Assembly: GCF_025465275.1 (NCBI RefSeq)
Contig: NZ_JAODNK010000138.1
Coordinates: 1-56,176, forward strand
Origin: Nocardia sp.
GTDB lineage: Bacteria; Actinomycetota; Actinomycetes; Mycobacteriales; Mycobacteriaceae
Length of the DNA stretch: 56,176 nucleotides
Direction: 5' to 3'
In this document: positions 41,958-48,626 of the stretch, piece by piece
Numbering within the stretch: position 1 is the stretch's first letter
Layout: the number at the start of each line of letters is the position of its first letter
Notes under the pieces: model-generated
Seen by the model: the letters and a program-made list of their open reading frames with translations, nothing else
What the model was told of the DNA's origin: nothing
Databases searched by the model: none
Program-made: the position numbers and the translations under genes

Positions 41958-42953
41958 TCACCTACGAGCGTCGAGCCACGCCAGAATATCGGCCATGGCC
42001 TCGGGATCCAGGATGGCGTCCGGGCTGTTGTAGCTGGTGGTCACGGCGCCCGGCGTCAGCTCCGATCGGGGCCGAAGTTCTTGTTTGAGAATGTGATTCA
42101 TATTCTCCGGGAACAGGAAGCTCACATTCGGATGGCCCTCGGCGGCGTGCTGTAGCGGCCCGCCGTCGGCCACTCGATCGACCTGAACGTCCTTGTCGCC
42201 TATGACGATCAACACCGGAGCGTCCACCCGGCCGAGGAGTTCGGACGGGTCGGCAGTCCAGAGCTCACGGGTGAACGGCAGATTGAACGGTGTCTCCAGA
42301 CTTCCCACCAATTGCCGGACACCCTCGGGCAGTGCGGGATCCGGCGCGGCCGGTTCGCCCGCCTGGAATCGGGCTACGGCCGCATCGTAGAGCGCCAGCA
42401 TGGCGTCACCCTCCGGCACGGTCGCGGCCTGCGCGGCCAGTTGCCAGCGCGCCACCGTCCCGACCGCTCGCCCGGGCGGGCTGACGAGCACCAGCCCCGT
42501 CAACGGGATCGCGGGCTTGCCCAGCTGATAGTTGAGCGCGTGCAGGGTGCCTTCACTATTGCCGAGCGCGAAAATCCGATCACCGCGCACGAACTCCTGA
42601 TCGGCGACCGCACGTACCGCGCCCGCCAACTCATCGGCGAAACCCGCCATGGTGACCTTGCCGAGCAGCTCCGGGAGCTGCTCCCTCCCGTGCGGCCCGA
42701 TACCACGCTTGTCGTACCGCACCGAAGCGAAACCGGCCCGCGCCAACTGCTCCGCAATGAGCCGCCCACTCCCATTGCTCCCCGGCAGCAGCGCAGAATT
42801 CCAATCGCGATCGGTCGGCCCGCTCCCCGCCACCAGCACCACCGCCGGAAACGGCCCCTCCCCGACCGGCCGAACCAGCGTCCCGTACACAGTGACCGAA
42901 TCCACCGCCCACGTGATTTCCGAACTGTCCCCAAACGAACCCGAATCGCTCAT
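41958..42953 (-). CDS. Alpha/beta hydrolase (BAAT/YbbA-like)
   Basis: This 331-residue hydrolase has an N-terminal beta strand pair (VTVYGTLVRP), VLVAGSGPTDRDWNSA, then VRYDKRGIGPHGRE, nucleophile elbow ALGNSEGTLHAL (Ser in GNSEG), acid in VIGDKDVQVDRVAD and His in PENMNHILKQE. All three catalytic positions are present. The substrate is unknown. There is no signal peptide. The start is ATG 42953; a TAGAAC box six bases upstream is a possible leaderless -10 and includes the stop codon of the trmL remnant at 42963. The gene reads in the same direction as the Uma2 and trmL genes. Confidence 0.9.
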   Translation of the reverse strand: MSDSGSFGDSSEITWAVDSVTVYGTLVRPVGEGPFPAVVLVAGSGPTDRDWNSALLPGSNGSGRLIAEQLARAGFASVRYDKRGIGPHGREQLPELLGKVTMAGFADELAGAVRAVADQEFVRGDRIFALGNSEGTLHALNYQLGKPAIPLTGLVLVSPPGRAVGTVARWQLAAQAATVPEGDAMLALYDAAVARFQAGEPAAPDPALPEGVRQLVGSLETPFNLPFTRELWTADPSELLGRVDAPVLIVIGDKDVQVDRVADGGPLQHAAEGHPNVSFLFPENMNHILKQELRPRSELTPGAVTTSYNSPDAILDPEAMADILAWLDARR

Positions 42954-42962
42954 CAGCCCGTT

Positions 42963-43013
42963 CTACACGGCACCGGGAAACCCCTGCTGACGCCGAGCTG
43001 TGAACCCGGCGAC
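42963..43013 (-). pseudogene. Remnant copy of the trmL 3' end
   Basis: It aligns without gaps to 43783-43833, the last 51 bases of trmL, with 37 of 51 positions equal by hand count. On the minus strand it still encodes RRQQGFPGAV and a TAG stop, as trmL does. The two copies are 820 bp apart in direct orientation and flank the Uma2 gene. Confidence 0.75.
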
Positions 43014-43014
43014 A

Positions 43015-43686
43015 TCAGAATTCGAGTTCGGTCCAGGGGATGTGGATCGGGAACGGGAAGTCGAACTCGATGCCGTCGGTGTCGGCGGGTGTCCACTCGC
43101 CGGTGAGAAGGTAGTTGGCTGTTCGGAGCGGATGGACACCGTCGGGGAGTTGCCCGGGCTCGGCTTGCAGGCCGTAGGCGCGCACGGAAGCGATGGCGCT
43201 GGTTTCGCTGGCCAGGGAAACCTCCCAGTACCACGGGATTCCGGCGCTCGCGTAGCGGCCCCGCTTCGCCTCCATGTCGGACTGGGTATTGGAGGGGGAG
43301 AGGACTTCGCCGACCACGAACGCATCGGCCGCGCGAACGTCCTGGTAAGGGGACTCAAGGCAGCGGTGCACCAGGAAATCCGGGGTCATGAAGTCGGATT
43401 TTCCGTTCGTGCCGAAAAAGACATTGGTCTCGAAATTGGCCCGCCAACAGTGCTTCGGTTCAGTCGACATGTCTTTACGCGCGCAACGTTCGAGGGCGGC
43501 CCACATACGTCCAGTGAAGACCTGATGCTCGCCGGGGCCCCGTCGCAACCAAACCACGCGACCGTCCCATAGTTCGATCTGTGCGGCGATCTCTTCGGGA
43601 AGTCGCTCGAGTTCCTCCCACGTCATGTACTCAGGGAGCTCAGGTTGTGTATACGGAAGCGCCACGTCGTCAGGATAGTTCGGCAT
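43015..43686 (-). CDS. Uma2 family (DUF820) putative restriction-like nuclease
   Basis: The 223-residue protein has the Uma2 PD-(D/E)XK-like fold: N-terminal YMTWEELERLPEEIAAQIELWDG and ERCARKDM, then the metal-binding series FMTPDFLVHR, VGEVLSPSNTQ and KRGRYASAGIPWYWEV. These match the Asp, Glu and downstream Lys/Tyr of the family. Uma2 proteins are widespread in actinobacteria and cyanobacteria, often in many copies, with no settled role. GGGAGG precedes ATG 43686. It lies between trmL and a remnant of the trmL 3' end, suggesting insertion. It could be mobile-element cargo or a selfish gene; no transposase is present. Confidence 0.88.
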   Translation of the reverse strand: MPNYPDDVALPYTQPELPEYMTWEELERLPEEIAAQIELWDGRVVWLRRGPGEHQVFTGRMWAALERCARKDMSTEPKHCWRANFETNVFFGTNGKSDFMTPDFLVHRCLESPYQDVRAADAFVVGEVLSPSNTQSDMEAKRGRYASAGIPWYWEVSLASETSAIASVRAYGLQAEPGQLPDGVHPLRTANYLLTGEWTPADTDGIEFDFPFPIHIPWTELEF

Positions 43687-43782
43687 ATCCGCAGCCTCCC
43701 GGGGTTTACGAGGACAGGACGGTTTCGTCCTTATTGTCGCGGGCCTTGGTTGCAAGTAGACCGCTACCGGTGCCGTCTGTCA

Positions 43783-44247
43783 CTACACCGCGCCCGGGAA
43801 GCCCTGTTGGCGCCAGGCTTCGTAGGCGGCGACGGCGGCGGCGTTGGAGAGGTTCATGGAGCGGCGGCCGGGGAGCATGGGGATGCGGAGGTGGTCGGTG
43901 ATGCGGGGGTGGGTGAGGACTGCTTCGGGGAGGCCGGTCGGTTCGGGGCCGAAGAGCAGGACGTCGCCGTCCTGGTAGGTGATGTCGGTGTAGCGGGTGG
44001 TGGCTGCTGCCGTGAAGGCGAAGACGCGCTCGGGTTTGATGGATTCCCATGCGGCGGTGAGGTTTTCGTGCACGGTGACGGAGGCGAGGTCGTGGTAGTC
44101 CAACCCGGCCCGGCGCAGCTTCGGCTCCGAGAGGTCGAATCCGAGCGGCTCGATCAAATGCAGCTCACAGCCCGTACCGGCGGCAAGCCGGATGGCATTG
44201 CCGGTGTTGGGCGGGATGCGCGGTTCGAAGAAGACCAGATGGAACAC
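43783..44247 (-). CDS. trmL: tRNA (cytidine/uridine-34 2'-O)-methyltransferase TrmL
   Basis: The 154-residue protein is a minimal SPOUT (trefoil knot) methyltransferase: LVFFEPRIPPNTGNAIRLAA, ELHLIEPLGFDL, LLFGPEPTGLPE and IPMLPGRRSMNLSNAAAVAA, which are the AdoMet-binding motifs of TrmL. The enzyme methylates the wobble ribose in certain tRNA-Leu species. The length is typical. The start is GTG 44247, seven bases after TAACCT (leaderless). It is divergent from the DUF3017 gene with only 24 bp between start codons. Its last 51 bases are duplicated at 42963. Confidence 0.93.
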   Translation of the reverse strand: MFHLVFFEPRIPPNTGNAIRLAAGTGCELHLIEPLGFDLSEPKLRRAGLDYHDLASVTVHENLTAAWESIKPERVFAFTAAATTRYTDITYQDGDVLLFGPEPTGLPEAVLTHPRITDHLRIPMLPGRRSMNLSNAAAVAAYEAWRQQGFPGAV

Positions 44248-44254
44248 GGGCTCC

Positions 44255-44264
44255 AGGTTAAGCT
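44255..44264. promoter_or_regulatory. Overlapping divergent -10 boxes, trmL / DUF3017
   Basis: On the minus strand TAACCT (44260-44255) is seven bases before the trmL GTG. On the plus strand TAAGCT (44259-44264) is seven bases before the DUF3017 GTG. The two hexamers overlap by two bases, so both promoters cannot be occupied at once. Confidence 0.6.
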
Positions 44265-44271
44265 CTGCTTC

Positions 44272-44589
44272 GTGAGTCCAGCCCATGCCGCCCCCGAAGA
44301 GCGCAGCAACCGGTTCGGTGCCGCGGTGCGCGACAACCTGCCCATCCTGCTGGTCGCCGCGGTGATGGTGGTGGCCGTGGTGTTCCTGGCCTGGGATCGC
44401 TGGCGGCGCGGGACGTTCTTCTTCGGCGGTGCGACCCTGCTGGCGGCGGCGCTGCGACTGCTGCTGCCGACCGAGCGGGTGGGCCTGCTGGCGGTGCGGA
44501 GCAAGCCGTTCGATGTGGGGTGGACCGCCGTGCTCGGCAGCGTGATCATCGTGCTCGCCGCGACCATCAACAGCCTGGGCGTCACCTAG
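44272..44589 (+). CDS. DUF3017 family membrane protein
   Basis: The 105-residue protein has three hydrophobic helices (about residues 19-38 LPILLVAAVMVVAVVFLAW, 43-62 and 84-102) with a basic N-terminal segment, matching DUF3017, a small actinobacterial membrane family often near folD. Function unknown. The GTG start has no Shine-Dalgarno but a TAAGCT -10 seven bases before it. A strong terminator follows 60 bases later. Confidence 0.85.
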   Translation: MSPAHAAPEERSNRFGAAVRDNLPILLVAAVMVVAVVFLAWDRWRRGTFFFGGATLLAAALRLLLPTERVGLLAVRSKPFDVGWTAVLGSVIIVLAATINSLGVT

Positions 44590-44650
44590 CTCGCGCGAAG
44601 CCGTCAGCCGCGCGAACCCGGCACCGCGCCGCACGGATCTACAACGAATT

Positions 44651-44676
44651 CCCCGGAAGCCCAACAGCTTCCGGGG
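44651..44676 (+). terminator. Terminator of the DUF3017 gene
   Basis: CCCCGGAAGC (44651-44660) pairs with GCTTCCGGGG (44667-44676), flanked by AATT and GGATT, with a T-rich stretch after. Confidence 0.85.
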
Positions 44677-44709
44677 GATTCTCTATTACCGGTTTATCTC
44701 GACCTGTGC

Positions 44710-44871
44710 TCAGACGTTGGTGAGGCGGCGACCCAGCTCGCGGCGCAGGATTTCCTGATCCGGGAGTCGGTGGAGCACACGCAGCACGGCGGGGCGAAGT
44801 TCGTGCTGCTCCTCATCGGAGAGCAACGCGACGAGATCGCGAAGATCCATGTCATCGAAGGCTGCTGTCAT
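44710..44871 (-). CDS. Small conserved-looking hypothetical protein
   Basis: The possible 53-residue acidic helical protein (MTAAFDDMDLRDLVALLSDE, then LRPAVLRVLHRLPDQE) has plausible amphipathic helices and good codon bias. In-frame starts at 44883 and 44937 are also open. I do not recognise it. No strong ribosome binding site is seen, and it lies alone between two terminated transcripts, so the call is tentative. Confidence 0.5.
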   Translation of the reverse strand: MTAAFDDMDLRDLVALLSDEEQHELRPAVLRVLHRLPDQEILRRELGRRLTNV

Positions 44872-45057
44872 GATGACCACCATACGACCACCGCCGCGTT
44901 TCGGCACGGATTCCGGTCGTCGGTTACCCGGTGTCACACGAACGAAACCGACAGTGCGTCAAGATAATTCGTACGAAACAGGCGCGACTCATGGGATTGT
45001 CTGCGGTCATTGCACCGCAGACATTCCATACCGGTCGGTCGTATGCGATGCTACCGA

Positions 45058-46212
45058 TCAACCACGCGCCGCGCGCGCCAGCTCCATCGTCTCGATCATC
45101 AGCTTGCTGACCGCCTCGGTCTCGGTGAGGAAGCCGTCGTGGCCGTCGCGGGAGTGCACGACCTCCAGCCCCTTACAGCCCGGCAGTAGATCGGCCAGCT
45201 CCTGCTGATTACGCAGCGGGTACAGGCGATCGGAATCCACACCGCCGACCACGACCGGTACCGGCGTGCCCGACAGCGCCGCCTCGACGCCACCGCGGCC
45301 ACGACCCACGTCGTACCGGTTCAGCGCCTCGGTGAGCAGGACGTAGGTGGCTGGATCGAAACGCGAGATGAGCTTGTCGGCCTGGTACTCCAGATAGCTC
45401 TGTACCGCGTAACGACCACCCTCCCAAGGGTTCTCGTCACCCTGGGCGTGATTCTCGAAGCGGTGATCGAGCTCCGCCTCGGCGCGATAGGTGAGATGCG
45501 CCATGCGCCGCGCCAGGCCCATACCGGTCATCGGGGCGCGCCCGGTGCCGTAGTAATTACCGCCCTGCCAGTCCGGATCGGCCTTGATGACGGCGATCTG
45601 GGTGGTCTGCTGGCCGAGCTGATCGGCGGTGGCCCGCGCACTGGCCGCGAGCACCAGAGCCGCGCCGACCCGTTCGGGATACCCGATCATCCATTCCAGC
45701 ACCCGCATGCCGCCCATGGAACCGCCCACGACGGCGGCCAGGCGCTCGACGCCCAGCACATCGAAGAACTGGGCCTCCGCGGTCACCTGATCGCGCACGG
45801 TGAGCTCGGGAAAGCGTCCGCCCCAAGGCTTTCCGTCCGGCGCCAGGGACGCCGGACCGGTACTGCCCTTACAGCCGCCGAGCACATTGGTGGCGATGAC
45901 ACACCACTCGCGGGTGTCGATGGCCTTGCCGGGACCGATGGTCCCGTCCCACCAGCCGGCCTGATCGTGATGCACATCGGCCGGGCCGATCACATGCGAA
46001 TCACCGGTCAGAGCGTGCTCGATCAGCACCAGGTTGTCGGCATTCGCCGATAGTTCGCCCCAGCGTTGCACGGCCAGCGTCACGTCGGGGAGGACGGCGC
46101 CGCTCTCCAGCGCCACATCCCCGATCGTAATGCTGCCCAGCGTGCCGTCCGGCGGCGGAAGCAGGACTTCCGCCGTCGAACGGGTAGTGCTCGATCCGAT
46201 CTTCGAGGTCAA
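45058..46212 (-). CDS. metX: Homoserine O-acetyltransferase MetX
   Basis: The 384-residue alpha/beta-hydrolase-fold enzyme transfers acetyl from acetyl-CoA to homoserine, starting methionine synthesis. The catalytic Ser is residue 165 in VVGGSMGGMRVLEW; the Asp is in VGGVDSDRLYPLRNQ and the His in SRDGHDGFLTE. NVLGGCKGSTGPAS and the C-terminal KLMIETMEL also fit MetX. The first 15 residues are a variable leader. Its ATG overlaps the stop of metY by 4 bases (ATGA), so the two form an operon under the SAM-IV riboswitch upstream of metY. Confidence 0.96.
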   Translation of the reverse strand: MTSKIGSSTTRSTAEVLLPPPDGTLGSITIGDVALESGAVLPDVTLAVQRWGELSANADNLVLIEHALTGDSHVIGPADVHHDQAGWWDGTIGPGKAIDTREWCVIATNVLGGCKGSTGPASLAPDGKPWGGRFPELTVRDQVTAEAQFFDVLGVERLAAVVGGSMGGMRVLEWMIGYPERVGAALVLAASARATADQLGQQTTQIAVIKADPDWQGGNYYGTGRAPMTGMGLARRMAHLTYRAEAELDHRFENHAQGDENPWEGGRYAVQSYLEYQADKLISRFDPATYVLLTEALNRYDVGRGRGGVEAALSGTPVPVVVGGVDSDRLYPLRNQQELADLLPGCKGLEVVHSRDGHDGFLTETEAVSKLMIETMELARAARG

Positions 46213-47558
46213 CTTGCGGCCGCCGTCAGTCCGGCACGCAGGTCGGCCAGGATGTCGTCGATGCCCTCGATGCCCACGGCCAAACGGACCAGACCAGGGG
46301 TGACGCCGGAGGCGAGCTGCTCCTCGGGTGTCAGCTGGGAGTGGGTGGTGGAAGCGGGGTGGATGACGAGCGAGCGCACATCCTCGATGTTAGCGACATG
46401 GCTGTGCAACACCAGGGTGTCCACGAACTTCTTGCCCGCATCCACGCCGCCGGCCAGTTCGAACGACACGATGGCGCCGACACCCTTGGGAGCCAGTTGT
46501 TTGCCACGCTCGAACCACGGCGAACTGGGCAGTCCCGCGTAGTAGACCTTCTCCACGCCCGGCTGCTGCGTCAGGAACTCCGCTACGGCCTGCGCATTGG
46601 ACACGTGGCGCTCCAGCCGCAGGCTCAGCGTTTCGATGCCCTGGCTGATCAGGAAGGCGTTGAACGGCGATGCCGCGGCACCCAGATCGCGCAGCAGCTG
46701 CACCCGCGCCTTGAGCGCGTACGCCGGTGCGCCGAGATCGGCGAATACGACGCCGTGGTAGCTGGGATCGGCGGTGGTGAAGCCCGGGAAGCGCGGCTCA
46801 CCGTCGGCAGTGCGCACGGTCCAGTCGAAGGTGCCGCCGTCGACGATCACGCCCGCGACCGCGGCGCCGTGCCCGCCCAGGTATTTGGTGGCCGAGTGCA
46901 CCACGATGTCCGCGCCATGCTTCAGCGGCTGGATCAGGTACGGCGTGCCGACGGTGTTGTCCACGATCAGCGGGACGCCCGCGGCGTGCGCGACACCGGA
47001 GATGCCCGGGATATCGAAAATGGAGCTGCTCGGGTTGGCGATGGTCTCGCCGTAGAACGCCTTGGTGTTCGGCCGCACGGCCGCTTCCCACTGCGCCAGA
47101 TCGTCGGGATCCTCGACAAAGCTGACCTCGATACCCAGCTTGGGCAGCGAGTAGTGGAAGAGGTTGTAGGTGCCGCCGTACAGGTGCGGGCTGGACACGA
47201 TGTGATCGCCCGCCGAGGCGAGGTTCAGGATCGCGTAGGTCTCCGCGGCCTGTCCGGAGGCCAGCAGCAGTGCGGCCACACCGCCCTCGAGCGCGGCAAT
47301 GCGCTGCTCCACCACATCCTGGGTGGGATTCATGATGCGGGTGTAGATATTGCCCGGCTCGGCGAGACCGAACAGCGCGGCGGCGTGATCGGTATCGCGG
47401 AAGGCGTACGAGGTGGTCTGGTAGATCGGCAGCGCGCGAGCGCCGGTGGTGGCGTCGGGGGCCTGTCCGGCGTGGATCTGCTTGGTCTCGAAGGACCAGT
47501 TGGCCGGGTCGATGTCGCTGGTTGCCGAAGAGGCAGCGGGCGCGGTCGAGTCACTCAT
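46209..47558 (-). CDS. metY: O-acetylhomoserine sulfhydrylase MetY
   Basis: The 449-residue PLP enzyme makes homocysteine from O-acetylhomoserine and sulfide. It has the Cys/Met-metabolism fold: FETKQIHAGQAPD, PIYQTTSYAFRD, YTRIMNPTQDVVE, ASGQAAETYAIL and the PLP-binding Lys225 in HSATKYLGGHG. The long insert SYHGVVFADLGAPAYALKA separates the MetY/Cys1-type sulfhydrylase from cystathionine gamma-synthase. GGAG lies 7 bases before ATG 47558. A SAM-IV riboswitch ends about 95 nt upstream, so expression should fall when S-adenosylmethionine is plentiful. Confidence 0.95.
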   Translation of the reverse strand: MSDSTAPAASSATSDIDPANWSFETKQIHAGQAPDATTGARALPIYQTTSYAFRDTDHAAALFGLAEPGNIYTRIMNPTQDVVEQRIAALEGGVAALLLASGQAAETYAILNLASAGDHIVSSPHLYGGTYNLFHYSLPKLGIEVSFVEDPDDLAQWEAAVRPNTKAFYGETIANPSSSIFDIPGISGVAHAAGVPLIVDNTVGTPYLIQPLKHGADIVVHSATKYLGGHGAAVAGVIVDGGTFDWTVRTADGEPRFPGFTTADPSYHGVVFADLGAPAYALKARVQLLRDLGAAASPFNAFLISQGIETLSLRLERHVSNAQAVAEFLTQQPGVEKVYYAGLPSSPWFERGKQLAPKGVGAIVSFELAGGVDAGKKFVDTLVLHSHVANIEDVRSLVIHPASTTHSQLTPEEQLASGVTPGLVRLAVGIEGIDDILADLRAGLTAAAS

Positions 47559-47652
47559 GTCGTGCTCCAGAGAAAGGTCGCCGAATGGCGGAGGTGGACG
47601 TTATCGGAAGGCGAATAAGCTTCGACAACAACACATCTCGGGTCCTCCTACA

Positions 47653-47762
47653 GTGCGCTTGCGCTCGGCCTTCGAGCGCCTGGTCCTCACCCGGAGCACC
47701 CCGCCGCTGCTGGAGGGTTGCCGATCAGCGAGCCGGGGCTTGACGCTGATGCTCTTGACCTG
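47653..47762 (-). ncRNA. SAM-IV riboswitch
   Basis: On the minus strand the segment starting at 47760 runs GGTCAAGAGCATCAGCGTCA, then AGCCCCGGCTCGCTGATCGG, CAACCCTCC, GCGGCGGGGTGCTCCGGGTG and AGGACC. These are the conserved core, P1 pairing (GGTC with GACC) and pseudoknot region of actinobacterial SAM-IV. A further stem CGCTCG-AAGGC-CGAGCG (about 47678-47662) follows. No terminator hairpin is seen before metY, so control may be on translation. Confidence 0.88.
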
Positions 47763-47769
47763 TGGCGAG

Positions 47770-47775
47770 ATTCTA
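47770..47775 (-). promoter_or_regulatory. Candidate metYX promoter -10 box
   Basis: TAGAAT on the minus strand includes the TAG stop of the upstream tetR gene (47775-47773). Transcription would begin at about 47762, the exact 5' edge of the riboswitch. The -35 would lie in the tetR coding region and has no clear match. Confidence 0.6.
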
Positions 47776-48489
47776 ACGGGCCCCGGTGGCGGCCGTTGCG
47801 ACGGGGAGCGCGCAACTGCGCGTGTACTCCTCGTAGGCAGCGAGGACGTTGTCGATGAGCTCGCGCGCCGTGCTCGCGCTGGAGCAATCGGGGAACTCGG
47901 AGGAGGCGTCGAACTCGCACTCCATACCGATGCGCACGATGGCGTGCCAGGTGGCCGAGATCATCCGCACCGACATGGCATTCGGATCGGCCTGCAGGCG
48001 TTCGGCGAGCACCGTCGTCATGGAGAGGGTCTTGGTATCGGCCGCGGACAGGCTCTCCGCGCGGACCGTCGCATTGCTCTGCGTAATGCGCTGCATCTGC
48101 TGGAACCAGTGGAACGGCAGCGGATTGTCGCCCTCGATGACCTGCTCGACCACGGCCATGAACGCGTTGAGCAGGGCTTGCAGCTCATTGCCGGTGATGG
48201 GCTGCGCGCGCAACTGGTCGGCGAGCGCCTTGCCCATATCTTCGATCGGGGCGATGACGATCGCCTCTTTGCTGTCGAAGTACCGGTTGATGGTGCGCGG
48301 TGAGACATCGGCCGCATCGGCGATCTGCTCGACGGTGGTGGCGTCGAAACCCTGCGCATCGCACAGCTGCAGTGCCACATCGATGATTCGCGTCCGGGTC
48401 TGCTGCTTCTTGCGCTCGCGCAGGCCCGGTCGGTGCCGCTCCAGGCTGGAGTGCTCCAACAAATCGGCAGGCGTCGACGACTCGGACAT
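47773..48489 (-). CDS. TetR family transcriptional regulator
   Basis: The 238-residue regulator has a basic N-terminal arm (LRERKKQQTRTRIIDVALQL), an HTH (TTVEQIADAADVSPRTINRY) and a large helical ligand domain; the C-terminal part with ATWHAIVRIGMECEF resembles the efflux-associated TetR/AcrR group. It is divergent from a DHA2 MFS exporter, its likely target. The start at ATG 48489 is six bases after TACAAT (leaderless); the frame stays open upstream into the shared promoter. Its stop codon overlaps the -10 box presumed to drive metYX. Confidence 0.93.
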   Translation of the reverse strand: MSESSTPADLLEHSSLERHRPGLRERKKQQTRTRIIDVALQLCDAQGFDATTVEQIADAADVSPRTINRYFDSKEAIVIAPIEDMGKALADQLRAQPITGNELQALLNAFMAVVEQVIEGDNPLPFHWFQQMQRITQSNATVRAESLSAADTKTLSMTTVLAERLQADPNAMSVRMISATWHAIVRIGMECEFDASSEFPDCSSASTARELIDNVLAAYEEYTRSCALPVATAATGAR

Positions 48490-48495
48490 AGCCCC

Positions 48496-48501
48496 ATTGT
48501 A
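48496..48501 (-). promoter_or_regulatory. Candidate leaderless -10 box, TetR gene
   Basis: On the minus strand TACAAT is followed by six bases (GGGGCT) and ATG at 48489. Confidence 0.65.
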
Positions 48502-48560
48502 TAGCCGTCCGGTCAGATTGTGACGAGAACCGCCAACTGTCTGATTGCGACACTTTTCTC

Positions 48561-48590
48561 TTGACGCCAATTGTCGTGAGGTGCCACGAT
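48561..48590 (+). promoter_or_regulatory. MFS exporter promoter with operator-like inverted repeat
   Basis: TTGACG (48561-48566) and CACGAT (48585-48590) are 18 bp apart. Between them TCGTG (48574-48578) and CACGA (48585-48589) form an inverted repeat with a 6-bp gap, overlapping the -10. It fits repression by the divergent TetR. Confidence 0.5.
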
Positions 48591-48626
48591 GGACGAGGCT
48601 GTTCGAACCACTCCTGAGGAGACGGC

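Noticed and set aside
48600..48608. GTTCGAAC as an SOS box before the MFS exporter
   Set aside because: It lacks the N4 spacing of TCGAAC-N4-GTTCGA; it is a simple 8-bp palindrome.
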